Source: Mucilaginibacter sp. cycad4 (lineage in GTDB: Bacteria; Bacteroidota; Bacteroidia; Sphingobacteriales; Sphingobacteriaceae). From it: 64,000 nucleotides of DNA. A program made the translations under genes and the position numbers. Shown here piece after piece: positions 1 through 8,493 of the stretch (within the stretch, counting starts at the first letter, position 1; every line of letters starts with the position of its first letter). The stretch lies in assembly GCF_034263275.1 (NCBI RefSeq), contig NZ_CP139559.1:2418001-2482000 (forward strand). Reading direction: 5' to 3'. The notes beneath the pieces were generated by a model, which worked only from the letters and a program-made list of their open reading frames with translations, made no database searches and was not told where the DNA came from.

Positions 1-1
1 T

Positions 2-1990
2 GCCAGGATTACCGTAAACCATGCTACCGACGATAACATTTTTGTAGGTACATTAAGTATCGCCCCGAGGTATATGAATACCCGCAATTCCGACCAGGGC
101 AACTTCAACAACGCGCTCACGCTTAATCCAACATATCCTATCTATGATAAAGACGGCAAATACAATTACATCAATACCGGCTTCTTTTCCAACAACCCGG
201 TTGAAAATGCCAACCTTATCAAAGCAGAGGCCGATATCAAAGAGATGGACATCAACGGTTCATTAAAAGTAAATATCCTCCGGAACCTGAGCACAACGGT
301 AACACTGTCAGAGATCAGCCGCTCGGCAAGAAATATGAATTTCACGCCTTCTACCCTTTCATCTATTATCCACGCCAATAAAGCTAACCAAACCAATTTT
401 GCTTCGCAGCAACAACAGGAAAACGACCAGAAAAACATTGAATGGACGGGCAATTATTCGCTTGACCTGGGGCCTAACCATTTCAAGCTGCTTGGCGGCT
501 ATTCTTATTCATTATACAACTACAAAGAATTCCATGCACAGAACTATGATTTCCCGTTTGATTCTTATTTATGGAACAACCTTGGTTCGGGTTTATACAA
601 TGGCGGTGCCGCCGGGCAGGGTCAATCGGCTGTTGGTTCAACGCAAAACGGTTCTACACTTATCTCTTTCTTCGGGCGTTTAAATTATGATTTCAATAAC
701 CGGTATATTGTAACTGCCAGCTTGCGCCGTGAAGGTTCATCAAAATTTGGCACTAACAATAAATGGGGGAATTTCCCCGCAGCTTCTGCTGCATGGCGCG
801 TATCGGAAGAAAACTTCATGAAAGGTGCGCTTCCATGGATAAACGAACTGAAATTAAGGGCTGATTATGGCGTTACGGGTAACCAGGACTTTGATAATTA
901 CCTGTCGTTATTATTATATGGCGGTGCAGGTTATTTTCCGTACAATGGCCAGGTTTACCAGGTTTATGGGCCGTCATCCAATGTAAACCCGGACCTGCGC
1001 TGGGAAAAATCGATCAATTTTAATGCAGGCCTCGACTTTTCTATCCTTGATAACCGCATCAGCGGCTCGCTTGATTATTACATCCGTCGAAATAAGGATT
1101 TACTGGGATCATATAACGTACCCTTACCGCCAAATTCTCAATCAACTACTTACACCAACGTAGGTACAATGAAAAACTACGGAATTGAACTTGCGTTGAA
1201 CGGCAGTATCATCCGGCATACCGACTTCAGTTATAATCTGACTCTGGCATTGTCCTATAACCGTAACAAGTTTATTTCTTTCTCAAATAATATATATAAA
1301 GGTGCCATTTTCCAGGAGGTAGCCGGTTTACCGGCCCCGGGCTCACCAGGTAATATTCAGCGGATTCAGGAAGGCCATAGCATTGGTGAATTTTATACCT
1401 TACGCTCGGCCGGGGTAAACGAATCCGGCGCCCTGCAGGTTTACAAAAAAGACGGTACCATAGTCCAGGCTAACCAGGCATCTAACGATGATAAACAATT
1501 TGTAGGAAACGGGTTACCTAAGTTTAACGGCTCTATAGGTAATACTTTCAGGTATAAACGCTTTGATCTGAGTGTTTTCCTGCGAGGAACGTTCGGTTAT
1601 AAGATCTTCAATACATCTGCCTTTTACATTGGCACACCGTCGAGCCAGAGTGATGCCAATGTGCTAAAATCGGCCTATGACAGCAAAAGCAAATATTCGC
1701 GCCTGACCAATCCGGCAACAACATCTATCGCCTCCGATTATTTTTTGGAGAACGGATCGTTTGTGAAGATAGATAATGTGGCATTAGGCTATACCCAACC
1801 GATTAAAACCAAATACATTAAATCCGTAAGGCTTTACGCAACCGGCCGAAACCTGCACACATTTACAAGTTTTACCGGCGGTGACCCTGACCTGGTACAG
1901 GTTAATGGGCTTACACCGGGTGTAAACACTTCGCTGAGTTATTATCCATCAACACTGCAACTGATCCTTGGCCTGCAGGCAACCTTTTAA
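2..1990 (+). CDS. SusC/RagA-type TonB-linked outer membrane protein, 3' part
   Basis: The window opens inside this gene; the reading frame is open from base 2 and no start is visible, so about 662 C-terminal residues are present. They form the beta-barrel part of a SusC-like TonB-dependent transporter, which imports oligosaccharides or other large ligands across the outer membrane. Support: alternating Tyr/Asn/Gly-rich beta strands, motifs common in SusC barrels such as NRYIVTASLRREGSSKFG and WRVSEENFMKG, and an aromatic C-terminus (LQATF). The plug and any STN domain lie upstream of the window. A susD gene starts 10 bases downstream, the normal pair arrangement. The substrate cannot be told from what is visible. 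Confidence 0.95.
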   Translation, partial: ARITVNHATDDNIFVGTLSIAPRYMNTRNSDQGNFNNALTLNPTYPIYDKDGKYNYINTGFFSNNPVENANLIKAEADIKEMDINGSLKVNILRNLSTTVTLSEISRSARNMNFTPSTLSSIIHANKANQTNFASQQQQENDQKNIEWTGNYSLDLGPNHFKLLGGYSYSLYNYKEFHAQNYDFPFDSYLWNNLGSGLYNGGAAGQGQSAVGSTQNGSTLISFFGRLNYDFNNRYIVTASLRREGSSKFGTNNKWGNFPAASAAWRVSEENFMKGALPWINELKLRADYGVTGNQDFDNYLSLLLYGGAGYFPYNGQVYQVYGPSSNVNPDLRWEKSINFNAGLDFSILDNRISGSLDYYIRRNKDLLGSYNVPLPPNSQSTTYTNVGTMKNYGIELALNGSIIRHTDFSYNLTLALSYNRNKFISFSNNIYKGAIFQEVAGLPAPGSPGNIQRIQEGHSIGEFYTLRSAGVNESGALQVYKKDGTIVQANQASNDDKQFVGNGLPKFNGSIGNTFRYKRFDLSVFLRGTFGYKIFNTSAFYIGTPSSQSDANVLKSAYDSKSKYSRLTNPATTSIASDYFLENGSFVKIDNVALGYTQPIKTKYIKSVRLYATGRNLHTFTSFTGGDPDLVQVNGLTPGVNTSLSYYPSTLQLILGLQATF

Positions 1991-2000
1991 AAATTACAAC

Positions 2001-3731
2001 ATGAAAAAGTATAAACTATATATCAGCGGTATTTTACTGTCGGCATTACTTACCGGCAGCTGTACCAAACTGGATGAACACGTATATGATAAGGTAGATG
2101 CAGCAGGTTTCCTGACCAGGCGCGATGACGTGATCAGGGATTTTCTGCGCCCCTTTGAACACGGTTACTGGAGTATACAGGGTAACGATGTATATGCTGC
2201 AGGCGAAGATTGCACCGACGAAATAGGTACCTACAACCGCCAGGGCGATTGGCAGGACGGTGGCTATTACCAGCGGATGCATTACCATACATGGACACCT
2301 ACTGATAATTTCACCAGCGGTGCGTGGACAAACTTTTACCAGGGTATTGTATTGTCAACCAACTCATTGCAGGACATGGAAAGTATCAAAGATCCATCGA
2401 AATTAAGTGTAACTGATGCTGAGCTTACCGATTTCAAATCTGAGTTGCACACCATGAGGGCCTGGTTTTACCTGAGGGCTTTTGATTTTTACCGCAATAT
2501 CGAGATAGTTACCGATGTAAAAAACTCAACACAAGGCAATCCGCAGTCTACCCCGCAGGAAACCTTTAACTTCATTGAGTCGGAACTAAAAGGTGCTATT
2601 GATGGTCTGCCTACGCGTGAGCAACTTGGTGCCACCGGCATTGGGCGGTGGACAAAAGCAGGTGCCGCCTCTTTGCTGGCCCGCCTTTATCTCAACGCCA
2701 AAGTATATATTGGCACTGAGAAATACACTGAATGCGAAGCTGTTTGCCGGGACATTATCAGCGGCAAATACGGGGCTTATCAACTTGATACCCGCTGGGA
2801 TGCTCCTTTTGATTATACCAATACTACGCTTAATTCCGAGGTAATCTATGGCTTTCCGGGTACCCTTGCGCGTACGCACTGGCAATATGACGGTGGTATG
2901 TTTTTTTGGGGGATGACCTATGATGCCGCGCCGCTATATTGTGGCTTCACTGATTTAGGCCAGTCAAATCCGCGCTTTGCATTGCAGCCAGGGCGTGATG
3001 TGGACAGCGTGGAATATACCTTCCAGTTGGGTAAACCTTTTGTGAAGTTTCAGAAATACCCCGACGATCTGCGGTTAAAAAAATACAAGAACCTGGGCAA
3101 CAGCCAGCGTGAAGGCATGTTTTTGTATGGCTACCTGCCTTACACCCATATGGTAAATGGTGTAAGCCGTACTGATACCGTGAAAGGTAACAAAGGCCCT
3201 TATCCATTGTTCATTCGCGACCAGGTGGGTATGTTCCAGGGGGCAAAGCCGGGAACAAAAATAACTGATAAGGAATCAAACATGAACCATGCCGATCACA
3301 ATTCAGGAGTGTTCCTGGTAAAATATCCATTTTATCCTACGCCTGATCCAAACCGCATTACGTCTGCCTATGCCGAGATCCGGTTTTCGGAGATCTACTA
3401 CACCCTGGCTGAGTGCCGTTACCGGGCAGGCGATAAAGCCGGCGCCGCTAATTACCTGAACCAGGTAAGAAAACGTAATTTCCCGGCCGGATCAACAAGT
3501 TTATATAACCCTGACGGCAGTCAGCTTACCGACCAGGAAATGCTGGACGAATGGGGCAGAGAATTTATTGGAGAAAACCGCCGGCGTACGGACCTCATCC
3601 GTTGGGGCGTATTTAACACAGGAACCTGGTGGGATAAAAAACCTGATGGGGATAAACATACAGAGATCTTTCCTATCGGGCGGGATATTATCAATGTTAA
3701 CCCGCAACTTAAACAAAACCCGGGCTATTAA
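2001..3731 (+). CDS. SusD/RagB family nutrient-binding lipoprotein
   Basis: Surface lipoprotein that caps the upstream SusC barrel and captures ligand. I place the start at 2001 (MKKYKLYISG) because it gives a lipoprotein signal with lipobox LTGSC at about residues 15-20 and a 576-residue protein. An in-frame ATG at 1968 lies inside susC and would spoil the signal peptide. The SusD-typical TPR-like segments are visible (WFYLRAFDFYRN; YAEIRFSEIYYTLAECRYRAGD), as is the C-terminal ending NPQLKQNPGY that SusD proteins share. A strong terminator follows, so susCD closes this operon and any enzymes are upstream of the window. Confidence 0.95.
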   Translation: MKKYKLYISGILLSALLTGSCTKLDEHVYDKVDAAGFLTRRDDVIRDFLRPFEHGYWSIQGNDVYAAGEDCTDEIGTYNRQGDWQDGGYYQRMHYHTWTPTDNFTSGAWTNFYQGIVLSTNSLQDMESIKDPSKLSVTDAELTDFKSELHTMRAWFYLRAFDFYRNIEIVTDVKNSTQGNPQSTPQETFNFIESELKGAIDGLPTREQLGATGIGRWTKAGAASLLARLYLNAKVYIGTEKYTECEAVCRDIISGKYGAYQLDTRWDAPFDYTNTTLNSEVIYGFPGTLARTHWQYDGGMFFWGMTYDAAPLYCGFTDLGQSNPRFALQPGRDVDSVEYTFQLGKPFVKFQKYPDDLRLKKYKNLGNSQREGMFLYGYLPYTHMVNGVSRTDTVKGNKGPYPLFIRDQVGMFQGAKPGTKITDKESNMNHADHNSGVFLVKYPFYPTPDPNRITSAYAEIRFSEIYYTLAECRYRAGDKAGAANYLNQVRKRNFPAGSTSLYNPDGSQLTDQEMLDEWGREFIGENRRRTDLIRWGVFNTGTWWDKKPDGDKHTEIFPIGRDIINVNPQLKQNPGY

Positions 3732-3757
3732 TTTTAGTTTAAATTAATATAGATCAT

Positions 3758-3790
3758 GGTGCCGCCCTGAATCGGGGCGGCACCTTTTTT
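3758..3790 (+). terminator. Rho-independent terminator after susD
   Basis: Perfect 10-bp stem GGTGCCGCCC / GGGCGGCACC with a 7-nt loop, followed directly by six T. It lies 27 bases after the susD stop and should end the susCD transcript. Confidence 0.9.
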
Positions 3791-3892
3791 ATTGCAGGCC
3801 CTTATCCCCCTGATCACATTTGCGGCTTGTTTGTGGAAATTGACTTTATTAGTAACAATACTATATTCTGCAAAATTATCTATAGCCGCAAC

Positions 3893-5407
3893 CTATAGCC
3901 AGCCCTGGCCTTTCAGGTATGCTATCAATTGCGGATTTTGTACAGAAAGCACGGGCAACCATAACCCCAACCTTTCACGCTCCCAGTAAAGGCCGGCACC
4001 GGACGCGGGGCGGGCAAAACGGTAACGGTAAATAACAGCCCGGATATAACGTGGCGGTTTTGCGGGGAAGGGATTCCCGGCAAATAAACCTACCGCCCCC
4101 GGATCATTATGCAGCAGTTTCCAAGCCAGGTGATATGTCCATGGGTACTGATCAGCTGTGGACATCGCTGCAAACCACATCTGCCAGTCCAACCGCAGCT
4201 GGTATGGCGCCACCTGCCGGGGCGACTGATCAGGCGCTACAGGCAAGCCTTTATAAGGATAGGCTTTCCAGTTTGCGCTGTCGGGATTGAGGTCTCTTGT
4301 ACCTTCAAAAACTACATTGTATCGCTCCTGTCCTACACTACCAAATGCCCCGTAAGTGTTGACAAGTTCTAAGGGATCAAACGAAGTGTTCATAATCTGT
4401 TTGGACGATAAGAGATTGAATGCCGGCTGAAAACTGAGCAATCCCACAACACAAACCACTATCAGCGCAGTATATTGCATCGGCGTCGAAACCTCTGCTT
4501 CCTGCGCAGCTTTCGTTGCTTTGCGAACAAGTATGCCCGGTAAAATTTTCGCCCAAAAACCATCATCCAGGCAAGCCAGCGCAGGCACAATGGTTAGCCA
4601 GTTCAGAAAAGAGAGGTTCCCGCTCAGGATGATTGCGAGTTGGAATAGTATGATAACGGTACCGGCGATGTGCCTGAATACCCGCGGGCCGAAAACAAAC
4701 CATGGCGCCAATAGTTCGGCCAGCCAGTTAAACCAGACACCCACCCACAATAATGAATGTGGCAGAAAATGAAACCAGCGGCTAAACGGCCCCGGGATTG
4801 GCTGGGTTTCAAAATAATAATACAGCGCCGTTCCTTTGCGCCAAACTTCGTCGCCCCGATATTTGATCATCCCTGCGCCAAACATAACCCGAAAAATTAG
4901 CCAGCGAAACAGGATAATGATGAGCAATGGCGGCGGGCGTTTAGGAAACGACCGCATATCCAACAAGGGACACAAAAAGATAGCGAGAAAGCCGGTTTCT
5001 GCCAGTTGGATCTCCCAGCCGTAACTATACCAATCCTGTCCTACATGCACAAGGGAGAGATACAACACCCACAACGCAGCCATTGAAAGTGCGTTGGCAT
5101 AACCGGCGATGGTGGCTAATGATATGATGAAGCCCGCCCATACTACCACCAGCAATGCCGTATCAGAATGCCAGAACCAGAATACAGATGGTAACCGAAA
5201 GAAAGCCGCGCTTTTTGAACCCAGTGCGATACTTACCTGTTGCAGGTAATTATCTACCGGCAACAAGCCACGTGAACCGATTAATGGCAGTATTTGATTT
5301 ATAGCTACAAGAAATGCAACCGCATAAACCACGCCCAGCAAACGCAGGAGCACAAAGCGCGTAAGCCAGTACTCAGGTGTTGAGTTATGTTCACTGTCAT
5401 CTAACAT
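3893..5407 (-). CDS. Lipase maturation factor (LMF) family membrane protein
   Basis: A 504-residue polytopic membrane protein. The segment around residues 177-200 (GAGMIKYRGDEVWRKGTALYYYFETQPIPGP, read in parts) matches the LMF signature, in which K-RGD-W, the Tyr cluster and ETQP-P are conserved. Many hydrophobic segments run from about residue 15 to 330, followed by a soluble C-terminal domain with WFAAMST and WTYHLAWKLLHNDPGAVGLF, also typical of the family. Vertebrate LMF1 helps fold lipases in the ER. The role of bacterial members is not established, so function here is unknown. It is a single gene, convergent with the upstream susCD operon, and its neighbours give no clue to a partner. 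Confidence 0.85.
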   Translation of the reverse strand: MLDDSEHNSTPEYWLTRFVLLRLLGVVYAVAFLVAINQILPLIGSRGLLPVDNYLQQVSIALGSKSAAFFRLPSVFWFWHSDTALLVVVWAGFIISLATIAGYANALSMAALWVLYLSLVHVGQDWYSYGWEIQLAETGFLAIFLCPLLDMRSFPKRPPPLLIIILFRWLIFRVMFGAGMIKYRGDEVWRKGTALYYYFETQPIPGPFSRWFHFLPHSLLWVGVWFNWLAELLAPWFVFGPRVFRHIAGTVIILFQLAIILSGNLSFLNWLTIVPALACLDDGFWAKILPGILVRKATKAAQEAEVSTPMQYTALIVVCVVGLLSFQPAFNLLSSKQIMNTSFDPLELVNTYGAFGSVGQERYNVVFEGTRDLNPDSANWKAYPYKGLPVAPDQSPRQVAPYQLRLDWQMWFAAMSTADQYPWTYHLAWKLLHNDPGAVGLFAGNPFPAKPPRYIRAVIYRYRFARPASGAGLYWERERLGLWLPVLSVQNPQLIAYLKGQGWL

Positions 5408-5507
5408 AGTGAAATGTATTTTAAAGTTACAGAGATTTGGAGATTACAGAATAGAAATATTTGATTACCAACAAGAATGCTGATAAAAATGCAAGTCCTA
5501 TTCATTG

Positions 5508-5635
5508 CCGTTGACTTTAGTCAACGGTCAGGAAAAAAATGAACAGCGGGGCTTTAGCCCAACTATTCATGCGACATTTTGGCTAAAGCCGTTTGACATC
5601 CATTCATCATTCCGTTGACTTTAGTCAACGGAATG
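5508..5635. repeat. Composite palindromic intergenic repeat (REP/BIME-like)
   Basis: Four small palindromes in 128 bp. At 5508-5527: CCGTTGACT-tt-AGTCAACGG. At 5549-5560: GGGCT-tt-AGCCC. At 5581-5590: GGCT-aa-AGCC, which is the complement of the previous unit. At 5608-5635: a longer copy of the first with 13-bp arms (CATTCCGTTGACT / AGTCAACGGAATG). The outer pair is a direct duplication and the inner pair an inverted one, so the whole can fold as nested hairpins. The rest of the gap 5408-5803 is AT-rich with no gene visible. Confidence 0.75.
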
Positions 5636-5803
5636 AAAATGCTATTGATTCGCTAAATATTATGATTATTATAAAACAGTGCCTCAACATGTAGAAAGGC
5701 TAAGTCAAAATGAAAACGTATTATTCACAGTATGTACGGCCCAACAAAATCAGTCATGACAATTAAATTTATATATTTATTACACAAAGCTTAATTCTTA
5801 AAA

Positions 5804-6220
5804 ATGGTAAACAAGAAAAAAAACTGGTATCAAAGGCATATCGATTCCATGAACTTTGGTCAGCGATTAGCCGACTCTGTAGCGGCCGGGATGGGTTCAT
5901 GGCGGTTCATTATCATTCAAACCTTAATTGTTGCATTGTGGATGGCGCTAAACGTTATGGCCTTTGTTGACCATTGGGACCCCTACCCCTACATTTTATT
6001 GAATTTATTGTTTTCGACCCAGGCCGCATATGCAGCACCGATTATCATGATGGCCCAAAACCGCCAGAATGAACGCGACCGCGCCCAGGCCAATGAGGAT
6101 TTTCGTACCAATGTAGAAGCAAAAAAAGAGATTGAAGAGTTACAACTGCGCTTAAATGCTATTGAAGTAGACAAGCTCGACAAAATTTTGGCGCTGCTTG
6201 AGAAAATAGATAAGAAATAA
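5804..6220 (+). CDS. DUF1003 family membrane protein
   Basis: A 138-residue protein with the DUF1003 layout: a short basic N-terminus, GQRLADSVAAGMGSWRFI leading into a first membrane segment (about residues 33-55), a second (about 62-84) containing the conserved LLNLLFSTQAAYAAPIIMMAQNRQ stretch, then a charged helix from about 88 to the end (heptad-like EELQLRLNAIEVDKLDKILALLEKI) likely to form a coiled coil. The family is widespread in bacteria and its biochemical role is unknown. It is a single gene on the + strand, convergent with the phosphoesterase operon, and one copy of the inverted element lies directly downstream. Confidence 0.85.
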   Translation: MVNKKKNWYQRHIDSMNFGQRLADSVAAGMGSWRFIIIQTLIVALWMALNVMAFVDHWDPYPYILLNLLFSTQAAYAAPIIMMAQNRQNERDRAQANEDFRTNVEAKKEIEELQLRLNAIEVDKLDKILALLEKIDKK

Positions 6221-6238
6221 TCAATTGCCTGACAAAAA

Positions 6239-6552
6239 CGCGAAGATGCCGTATCATAAATCAAATTAACCATCCTTGATGACGTGTTACCTGTGAATTG
6301 AAATTTAGCCGATAATATTTAAAATCTGTATAGCTATTTCCGGACGGGTCATTATACAAAAAGGGGGTTAACACATTTTTCGTATAAAAAACACTCAATT
6401 ATTTGATTTTCAGATATTTAAATAAATATCAACCCTGAATTGTGTTAACCCTGTTAACCCCCTTTTGTTAGTGGAGCCAACTCAAAACTATATATCGATT
6501 AAGTAGCTGAATAAGTCAAAAAAAAGAGGCTGATTTATACAGCCTCTTTGCG
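6239..6552 (+). repeat. MITE-like non-coding element, copy A
   Basis: About 314 bp with no ORF, paired with an inverted copy at 18811-19100. Ends are imperfect terminal inverted repeats: left CGCGAAGATGCCGTATCATA, right (reverse strand) CGCAAAGAGGCTGTATAAAT. Shared blocks include 23 identical bases (6285-6307 vs 19033-19055) and 32 identical bases (6431-6462 vs 18911-18942). Inside, a 14-bp inverted repeat AAAAGGGGGTTAAC (6359-6372) faces GTTAACCCCCTTTT (6453-6466). Copy A has about 33 extra bases near 6322-6354 relative to copy B. It fills the convergent gap between the DUF1003 gene and the EEP gene. Confidence 0.85.
6518..6549 (-). terminator. Rho-independent terminator inside element copy A
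   Basis: On the minus strand a perfect 10-bp stem AAAGAGGCTG / CAGCCTCTTT with a 7-nt loop runs into eight T. It lies about 45 bases beyond the stop of the EEP phosphoesterase gene and should end the SusCD-phosphoesterase operon. The stem is built from the element's own terminal repeat, so the element supplies the terminator. Confidence 0.85.
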
Positions 6553-6594
6553 ATCCGAATATTTATTGAGTTTAAAGCCTGGTACTAATCAAAA

Positions 6595-8448
6595 TTACTT
6601 TGCGAAGTAATTCCTTAATTCTCCACTATTTTCAGCGTAATTCCACCTGATCTGGTCATTTTTACCATCACCGTTAAGATCGGCGAAGAAGAAATCGGTA
6701 TCTCCGCTTTGTGAAGTCCCCCTTAGTGAGTAATAAGGCCCGTCAAACGTATTCGCAGTGGTAGCGTAGTAAATTTTCAGCTTACCTAAATAGTTACCGG
6801 GGTTCCAGTAAATCTTGTCGGCCCTGCCATCGCCGTTTACATCGGTAAAATAAAACACTGTTGCAGATGAAACGCTTGATGCACCGGCATCGGTAAATGA
6901 CGTGGATGCGGTAAAGGTGCCATCACCATCCGACAGGTAGACAGAGGGTTTGCCCGAATTAAGGCTTGGTTGCCAAAGGATCTTATCAGCCTTGGCATCT
7001 CCGTTCACATCAGCATAGTAAAATACCGAACCACCTGTGGTGCTCGCGCCTTCAGTACCGGAAACCACTGTTCCGCTGAAATTACCGTTTGCGGTAGCCA
7101 GGTAAACACGGGTATGACCGGAATCAAAAGTACCATTCCAATAAATCTTATCAGCTTTTCCGTCACCGTTCACATCTGCAAAATTATAAATGGTAGTGGT
7201 ACCCGCACTTGTACCTTCAGGGTTATCGATCACCGTTGAGCTGAAATTGCCGTTGGTTGTAGCTAAATAAACACGTGTATGTCCGGAGTTTAATGTTGGG
7301 TCCCAAAGAATCTCATCGGCCTTGCCATCCCCGTTCACATCCGCATAATAATAGCGGGTTGTTGTTAAAGTGGAGGCCCCGGCGGTATGAACCACAGCAG
7401 CAGAGGCAAAAGTACCGTCTCCATTGGAAAGAAAGATCTGGGGGCGACCGCTATCATAGGTAGAGTTCCAGTATACCTTATCGGCCTTGCCATCTCCGTT
7501 GATATCCGCGAACCAGAATTTGGTATTGGCATTTACACTTTTTCCGTTGGCATCGGCATGAGCGCCTCCAAAAACGCCGGGCACAAAATTTGCCATTACC
7601 GGCCAGTGATCTGATGGCCAAAAGCCGTTATAGCTTGTAGTGATCACTTTCCATGAGGTAAATGACATACTCCTGTCGCTCATCATCCAATCAATCTTGC
7701 CGGTACCTGTAGCAGTCCAGCCATGAAAGGTAAGATCGCCGTCGGTATCACCCAGGGCATCTACCAGGTCCAAACCGCTTTTCAGGTTATTGATCTCGGC
7801 AGTGCCCGGCTGTGCATTAAAATCGCCAAAAACAATTTCGGGCAGGTTTTCGGTATTGTATTGGTTAACCGCGGCTACCAACGCTTCTGAGTTTTGTTGC
7901 CTCACAGGTTGCGAATCAAACTGCCAGTGGCTGTTGCTTACAAAATATTTGAGCGAAGTGGTGTTATCAAGCAATTTGACCCAGGTACCGGTATTGGTTG
8001 GCCCAAGCACAACGGTACCGCTGCTTTGCATGGTGAAACGGTTGGTTTTATAAAAAATAACCTTAGGCGTACCCATACCGGCCGATTCATCGTAATACAC
8101 ACCATAACCCAGGCTTGCCATTTGCGGAATGAACCAGGTTTCGAACGAGTTATCTGAAAACTCCTGCATCCCGAAGATATCGGGGTTATTATCAACAATA
8201 ATCTGGCGGATATTACCCTGACGCTCTGTTATTGATTGCGGATCAGAAGCGTCATTGTGCCTTACATTAAAGGATAATACCCTGATTTCAGGAGTTGTTT
8301 CTGTTACCGAAAATTTGGATGCGACCGGTAAATTGATGTTCATCGTTTTTAATTCTTCAAGCTGCGATTTTTGACAGCCTGAAAAAAGCAACAAACCGCC
8401 TAAAAAGCAGGCTGCTGCTTTGCCGAAATTTGTGTTGTTTTTCTTCAT
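6595..8448 (-). CDS. Lipoprotein: EEP-family phosphoesterase with six FG-GAP/VCBS repeats
   Basis: A 617-residue surface or periplasmic lipoprotein (lipobox LFSGC near residues 21-25). Residues about 54-295 form an endonuclease/exonuclease/phosphatase domain with its catalytic motifs intact: LSFNVRHND, MQEFSD, NSHWQFD, FGDFNAQP, DWMMSD and PSDHWPV. The fold acts on phosphodiesters or phosphomonoesters (nucleic acids, inositol phosphates, sphingomyelin); the substrate cannot be read here. Residues about 309-617 are six tandem repeats of about 55 residues, each with a calcium-loop motif D(V/I/L)NGDGKAD and a W a few residues on, predicted to form a beta-propeller. The repeats are also visible at DNA level (about 165-bp period, 6598-7524). 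Repeat 4 has GDA for GDG and the last is shortened. It is the last gene of the sigma/FecR/SusCD/phosphoesterase cluster. Confidence 0.88.
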   Translation of the reverse strand: MKKNNTNFGKAAACFLGGLLLFSGCQKSQLEELKTMNINLPVASKFSVTETTPEIRVLSFNVRHNDASDPQSITERQGNIRQIIVDNNPDIFGMQEFSDNSFETWFIPQMASLGYGVYYDESAGMGTPKVIFYKTNRFTMQSSGTVVLGPTNTGTWVKLLDNTTSLKYFVSNSHWQFDSQPVRQQNSEALVAAVNQYNTENLPEIVFGDFNAQPGTAEINNLKSGLDLVDALGDTDGDLTFHGWTATGTGKIDWMMSDRSMSFTSWKVITTSYNGFWPSDHWPVMANFVPGVFGGAHADANGKSVNANTKFWFADINGDGKADKVYWNSTYDSGRPQIFLSNGDGTFASAAVVHTAGASTLTTTRYYYADVNGDGKADEILWDPTLNSGHTRVYLATTNGNFSSTVIDNPEGTSAGTTTIYNFADVNGDGKADKIYWNGTFDSGHTRVYLATANGNFSGTVVSGTEGASTTGGSVFYYADVNGDAKADKILWQPSLNSGKPSVYLSDGDGTFTASTSFTDAGASSVSSATVFYFTDVNGDGRADKIYWNPGNYLGKLKIYYATTANTFDGPYYSLRGTSQSGDTDFFFADLNGDGKNDQIRWNYAENSGELRNYFAK

Positions 8449-8493
8449 GACAGGTTGATGTATTTTATGAGATTTATAATGGAAGATGATTTA

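Noticed and set aside
3792..3989. 65-residue ORF after the susD terminator
   Set aside because: It runs into the 3' end of the LMF gene on the other strand and has no recognisable features.
6598..7524. CRISPR-like regular repeat
   Set aside because: The 165-bp period is coding and gives FG-GAP protein repeats; there are no short identical repeats with spacers.
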